DNA of 64,000 bases from Streptomyces sp. NBC_00433 (GTDB taxonomy: Bacteria; Actinomycetota; Actinomycetes; Streptomycetales; Streptomycetaceae). Every line of letters begins with the position of its first letter. Position 1 is the first letter of the stretch. Positions 60,415-64,000 of the stretch are shown here, in pieces. A program made the translations under genes and the position numbers. Location: the NCBI GenBank assembly GCA_036015235.1, contig CP107926.1, forward strand, positions 6,068,501 through 6,132,500. Reading direction: 5' to 3'. The notes beneath the pieces are model-generated. The model saw only the letters and a program-made list of their open reading frames with translations, did not search any database and was not told where the DNA came from.

Positions 60415-61622
60415 CCGGCATGAACCGCCTCCTCAACACCGTCCGCCCCTACGCCTGGGGCTCCACCACCGCCATCCCCGAACTCCTCGGCACCCCGAGC
60501 ACCGGCGAACCCCAGGCCGAACTGTGGATGGGCGCCCACCCCGGCGCACCCTCCCGCGTCGACCGCGGCGCGGGACCCGTACCGCTCGACACCCTCATCG
60601 ACGCCGACCCCACGTCCGAACTCGGCGACGCCACCGTCAAGCGCTTCGGGCCCAGGCTCCCCTTCCTCTTCAAGGTGCTCGCCGCCGGCGCACCACTGTC
60701 CGTCCAGGTCCACCCCGACCTCGCCCAGGCGAAGGCCGGATACGCCGACGAGGAAGCCCGCGGCATCCCGCTCGACGCCCCGCACCGCAACTACAAGGAC
60801 GCCAACCACAAGCCCGAGATGCTCGTCGCGCTGTCCCCCTTCGACGGACTGTGCGGCTTCCGCCGGCCCACCGAGGCCGCCGACCTCATCGACGCCCTCG
60901 GCGTCGGCGCGCTGGCCCCCTACGCCGACATCCTCCGCGCCCACCCCGAGGACCGGGCGCTGCGCGAAGTCCTCGCCGCCGTCCTCGGCGCCGACCCCGA
61001 CGCGACGGCCGAGACCGTCCACGCCGCCACCGAGGCCGCCGCCCGCCTGGCCGCCACCCCCGGCACCCCGCACGCCGCGGACTACGCCGCCTACGCCAAA
61101 GCCGCCCACAGCTTCCCCGGTGACCGCGGCGTGATCGCCGCGATGCTGCTCAACTACGTACGCCTGCAGCCCGGCGAAGCCCTCTACCTCGGCGCCGGAG
61201 TCCCGCACGCCTACCTCGACGGCCTCGGCGTCGAGATCATGGCCAATTCCGACAACGTGCTGCGCTGCGGCCTCACCCCCAAACACATCGACGTGCCCGA
61301 ACTCCTGCGCGTCGTCCGCTTCGAAGCCGGCGACCCCGGAGTGCTCCGCCCCGAGGCCGCCCCCGACGGTGAGGAGCTGTACGCCGCCCCCATCGACGAA
61401 TTCCGGCTCTCCCGGTACGTACTCGCCCCCGGCTCCGACCCCCGCACCCTCGACCAGGGCACCCCGCAGATCCTGCTCTGCACCGCCGGGCAGGCCTCGC
61501 TGCGCGCCCACGACGGCAGGGTGCTGACCCTCGACCGCGGTGAGTCCTGCTGGATCCCGGCCGGCGAACGCACCGAACTCAGCGGCGACGGCGCCGTCTT
61601 CCGCGCCACCGTGGCGGCCTGA
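60411..61622 (+). CDS. manA: mannose-6-phosphate isomerase, class I
   Basis: The 403-aa type I PMI (cupin) interconverts fructose-6-P and mannose-6-P. It has the N-terminal RLLNTVRPYAWGSTTAIPELLG, zinc-binding VQVHPD (His pair with Gln), the KPEMLVALSPFDGLCGFR block and YLGAGVPHAYLDGLGVEIMANSDN (cited in parts). The ATG at 60411 overlaps the SIS stop (ATGA). A second ATG at 60420 is in frame. With manB it gives a complete route from fructose-6-P to mannose-1-P. Confidence 0.95.
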   Translation: MTGMNRLLNTVRPYAWGSTTAIPELLGTPSTGEPQAELWMGAHPGAPSRVDRGAGPVPLDTLIDADPTSELGDATVKRFGPRLPFLFKVLAAGAPLSVQVHPDLAQAKAGYADEEARGIPLDAPHRNYKDANHKPEMLVALSPFDGLCGFRRPTEAADLIDALGVGALAPYADILRAHPEDRALREVLAAVLGADPDATAETVHAATEAAARLAATPGTPHAADYAAYAKAAHSFPGDRGVIAAMLLNYVRLQPGEALYLGAGVPHAYLDGLGVEIMANSDNVLRCGLTPKHIDVPELLRVVRFEAGDPGVLRPEAAPDGEELYAAPIDEFRLSRYVLAPGSDPRTLDQGTPQILLCTAGQASLRAHDGRVLTLDRGESCWIPAGERTELSGDGAVFRATVAA

Positions 61623-61717
61623 CACATCGACCGCGACACGGACTGCAACAATGTCCGTCCGCAACGCCCGTCACGGCGAGGCAGCCGCCAGGGCCGAGGA
61701 AGGGACACCCCGTACAT

Positions 61718-62677
61718 ATGAGCGCCTCAGGCGGAACCAGGGCGATCGTCGCGGCACTGAGCGCCAACCTCGCCATCGCCGCGGCGAAGTTCGTGGCCTT
61801 CGCATTCAGCGGATCCTCCTCGATGCTCGCCGAAGGCGTCCACTCCCTCGCCGACTCGGGCAACCAGGGACTGCTCCTCATCGGAGGCAAGAAGGCCAAG
61901 CAGGCGGCCAGCGAGGAACACCCCTTCGGCTACGGCAGGGAACGCTACATCTATGCCTTCCTCGTCTCGATCGTCCTCTTCTCCGTCGGCGGCATGTTCG
62001 CCCTCTACGAGGGCTATGAGAAGGTCCGCCACCCGCACGCCATCGATCACTGGTACTGGCCGGTGGGCGTCCTGATCTTCGCCATCGCCGCCGAGGGCTT
62101 CTCCTTCCGCACCGCCATCAAGGAGTCCAACCACACGCGCGGCACGATGTCCTGGACCGAATTCATCCGCCGCGCCAAGGCGCCGGAGCTCCCGATCGTG
62201 CTGCTGGAGGACTTCGGCGCGCTCATCGGCCTCGTCCTCGCCCTGCTCGGCGTCGGTATCGCCCTGGCCACCGACAGCGGGGTCTGGGACGGCATCGGCA
62301 CCCTGTGCATCGGCACCCTGCTCATCTGCATCGCCCTCGTCCTGGCCGCCGAGACGAAGTCCCTGCTGCTCGGCGAAGGCGCGGGAGCCGAGTCCCTCGA
62401 CCGCATCCGCGCGGCCACCGTCGACGGCGACACCGTCATCGGCATCATCCACATGCGCACCCTCCACCTCGGCCCGGAAGAACTCCTGGTCGCGGCCAAG
62501 ATCGCCGTCAAGCACGACGACACCGCGGCCGAGATCGCCCGCGCCATCGACGCCGCGGAAGCCCGCATCCGGGCCGCCGAACCCTTCGCCCGCGTCATCT
62601 ACCTCGAACCCGACATCTACAGCGATGCCGCCGCCGCGGCGGGCCCCGACCCCGACCAGTCGCCCGGCGGCCGGTGA
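61718..62677 (+). CDS. cation diffusion facilitator (CDF) transporter
   Basis: The 319-aa protein has six predicted TM helices (the first about 8-30, then 38-58, 78-100, 112-130, 160-180 and 190-215) and the CDF metal site in TM2 (SMLAEGVHSLADSGNQGLL, HxxxD). The histidine/acid pair expected in TM5 reads LLEDFGALIGLVLALLG. A short C-terminal cytoplasmic domain follows (MRTLHLGPEELLVAAKIAV). The likely substrate is zinc or another divalent cation, exported in exchange for protons. It lies between manA and ahcY, with no strong ribosome binding site. Confidence 0.9.
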   Translation: MSASGGTRAIVAALSANLAIAAAKFVAFAFSGSSSMLAEGVHSLADSGNQGLLLIGGKKAKQAASEEHPFGYGRERYIYAFLVSIVLFSVGGMFALYEGYEKVRHPHAIDHWYWPVGVLIFAIAAEGFSFRTAIKESNHTRGTMSWTEFIRRAKAPELPIVLLEDFGALIGLVLALLGVGIALATDSGVWDGIGTLCIGTLLICIALVLAAETKSLLLGEGAGAESLDRIRAATVDGDTVIGIIHMRTLHLGPEELLVAAKIAVKHDDTAAEIARAIDAAEARIRAAEPFARVIYLEPDIYSDAAAAAGPDPDQSPGGR

Positions 62678-62686
62678 CCCGAGGGA

Positions 62687-62716
62687 CTGCGGACGGTCCG
62701 CAGACCGGTGTAGATT
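62687..62716 (+). promoter_or_regulatory. ahcY: ahcY promoter -10 and upstream palindrome
   Basis: CTGCGGAC-G-GTCCGCAG is a perfect 17-base palindrome (62687-62703), which may act as CDF terminator or as operator. TAGATT (62711-62716) is a good -10. The resulting ahcY leader is about 185 nt, long enough for RNA-level control. Confidence 0.5.
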
Positions 62717-62908
62717 CGTATCCAGCCAGACGTCGCTGCTGATGGCGGTCGGGCGGTCGCCCCACGGTGACCGGCCGAGGGAGAGAGGGCCTCCGACGGA
62801 TTGCGCTGCCGCAAGGGGACAGGTGTGCCCGCAGCAGGCCGCACCCGCACCCGCCCTGTGGCCGCGCCACATTCCCGTCCACCTCGATCGCACCGAGGAG
62901 CAGCCCGC

Positions 62909-64000
62909 ATGACAACTACCGCCACCGACTTCAAGGTCGCGGACCTCTCCCTTGCCGCCTTCGGCCGCAAGGAGATCACCCTCGCCGAGCACGAGATGCC
63001 CGGCCTGATGTCCCTGCGCACCGAATACGCCGCCACGCAGCCGCTGGCCGGCGCCCGCGTCACCGGCTCCCTGCACATGACCGTGCAGACCGCCGTCCTC
63101 ATCGAGACCCTGGTGGCCCTCGGCGCCGAGGTCCGCTGGGCGTCCTGCAACATCTTCTCCACCCAGGACCACGCGGCGGCGGCCATCGCCGTCGGCCCCG
63201 AGGGCACCCCGGACAACCCCAGGGGCGTCCCGGTCTTCGCCTGGAAGGGCGAAAGCCTCGAAGAATACTGGTGGTGCACCGAGCAGGCCCTGACCTGGCC
63301 CAACACCCCCACCGGCGGCCCGAACATGATCCTGGACGACGGTGGCGACGCCACCCTGCTCCTCCACAAGGGCGTCGAGTTCGAGAAGGCCGGCGCCGTA
63401 CCGGCCGGCACCGAGCAGGACCCCGAGGAATACGGCTACATCCTCGCCCTGCTGCGCCGCACCCTCGCCGCGAGCCCGCAGAAGTGGACCCAGCTCGCCT
63501 CCGAGATCCGCGGGGTCACCGAGGAGACCACCACCGGCGTCCACCGCCTCTACGAGATGCAGCAGGAAGGCACGCTGCTCTTCCCGGCGATCAACGTCAA
63601 CGACGCGGTGACCAAGTCGAAGTTCGACAACAAATACGGCTGCCGGCACTCCCTCATCGACGGCATCAACCGCGCCACCGACGTCCTGATCGGCGGCAAG
63701 GTCGCCGTCGTCTGCGGCTACGGCGACGTCGGCAAAGGCTGCGCCGAGTCCCTGCGCGGGCAGGGCGCCCGCGTCGTCATCACCGAGATCGACCCGATCT
63801 GCGCGCTCCAGGCGGCCATGGACGGCTACCAGGTCGCCACCCTGGACGACGTGGTCGAGACGGCCGACATCTTCGTCACCACCACCGGCAACCGGGACAT
63901 CATCATGGCCTCCGACATGGCCAGGATGAAGCACCAGGCGATCGTCGGGAACATCGGCCACTTCGACAACGAGATCGACATGGCCGGCCTCGCGAAGATC
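62909..64000 (+). CDS. ahcY: adenosylhomocysteinase (N-terminal 364 codons, cut by window end)
   Basis: S-adenosylhomocysteine hydrolase splits SAH into homocysteine and adenosine with bound NAD, keeping methylation running. It shows MSLRTEYAATQPLAGARVTG, SCNIFSTQDHAAAAIA, the NAD-binding VVCGYGDVGKGCAESLRGQG, NDAVTKSKFDNKYGCRHSL and IVGNIGHFDNEIDM. AGGAG lies eight bases before the ATG. The gene runs off the window in frame. The long untranslated leader suggests regulation, though I could not confirm an SAH riboswitch. Confidence 0.96.
   Translation, partial: MTTTATDFKVADLSLAAFGRKEITLAEHEMPGLMSLRTEYAATQPLAGARVTGSLHMTVQTAVLIETLVALGAEVRWASCNIFSTQDHAAAAIAVGPEGTPDNPRGVPVFAWKGESLEEYWWCTEQALTWPNTPTGGPNMILDDGGDATLLLHKGVEFEKAGAVPAGTEQDPEEYGYILALLRRTLAASPQKWTQLASEIRGVTEETTTGVHRLYEMQQEGTLLFPAINVNDAVTKSKFDNKYGCRHSLIDGINRATDVLIGGKVAVVCGYGDVGKGCAESLRGQGARVVITEIDPICALQAAMDGYQVATLDDVVETADIFVTTTGNRDIIMASDMARMKHQAIVGNIGHFDNEIDMAGLAKI

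Noticed and set aside
62725..62908. SAH riboswitch in the ahcY leader
   Set aside because: The leader is long and the gene is the classic target, but I could not fit the consensus (paired GAGGAGCG...GGCGCUC pseudoknot) to the sequence; the only GAGGAG is the ribosome binding site. A covariance-model scan against the SAH riboswitch family would decide.

Overview
The window is chromosomal DNA from a high-GC actinomycete, almost certainly a member of the Streptomycetaceae (Streptomyces or a close relative such as Actinacidiphila). The evidence is very GC-rich codon use, frequent GTG starts, a canonical whiB, F420 biosynthesis genes, an LAETG sortase substrate and a Streptomyces-type intergenic repeat. 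No rRNA, tRNA, CRISPR array, transposase or prophage gene was recognised. The gene order reads as stable core chromosome.

Layout. (1) 1-10 kb: the start of a thiolase, an SGNH hydrolase, a CBS-domain cystathionine beta-synthase, a MatB-like acyl-CoA synthetase, an MMPL transporter and an RpiR regulator. (2) 10-17.1 kb: a histidine-utilisation operon (hutU, an M20 amidohydrolase, hutF, hutI), divergent from a PLP decarboxylase-like gene. (3) 17.1-19.2 kb: a SigB/F-type sigma factor with an anti-sigma antagonist and an anti-sigma kinase. (4) 19.2-24 kb: a MocR/PdxR regulator divergent from an AhpD-like gene, then a two-component system. (5) 23.5-31 kb: gtrA, purK, purE, a dipeptidase, a VOC protein, a CGNR regulator and a UDP-glucose dehydrogenase-type gene. 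(6) 29.7-44.6 kb: seven LytR-CpsA-Psr (LCP) genes interspersed with an acyl-CoA dehydrogenase, a sortase-anchored surface protein, a thioesterase and a GT2 glycosyltransferase. (7) 45-64 kb: TIGR03089, an HhH glycosylase, fbiB/fbiA, cysteine dioxygenase with a poly-cysteine leader peptide, whiB, a giant membrane glycosyltransferase, DUF5719, DUF3499, manB, a Trm112-like protein, a SIS protein, manA, a CDF transporter and ahcY.

Regions 5-7 match, from memory, the content of the Mycobacterium tuberculosis block Rv3248c-Rv3277 (sahH, manA, manB, whiB2, fbiAB, an LCP gene, fadE25, purE/purK, GtrA). They therefore look like an ancient actinobacterial core for cell-envelope sugar supply. ManA and ManB make mannose-1-P, Ugd makes UDP-uronate, and the GT2 and GtrA proteins build or move glycans. 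The LCP proteins are the likely ligases that attach glycopolymers to peptidoglycan.

The most interesting signals are these. An unannotated 32-codon poly-cysteine leader lies in front of cysteine dioxygenase, and its Cys codons are complementary over 8 nt to the cdo Shine-Dalgarno region. One of the seven LCP paralogues (41950-43323) has lost its catalytic segments but kept everything else. At least fourteen genes have a TANNNT-like -10 box 6-8 nt before the start codon, which predicts leaderless mRNAs. A paired GTTAC/GTAAC operator lies between a VOC gene and a CGNR regulator. There are also a three-unit 41-bp tandem repeat and a 275-bp inverted-repeat intergenic element.
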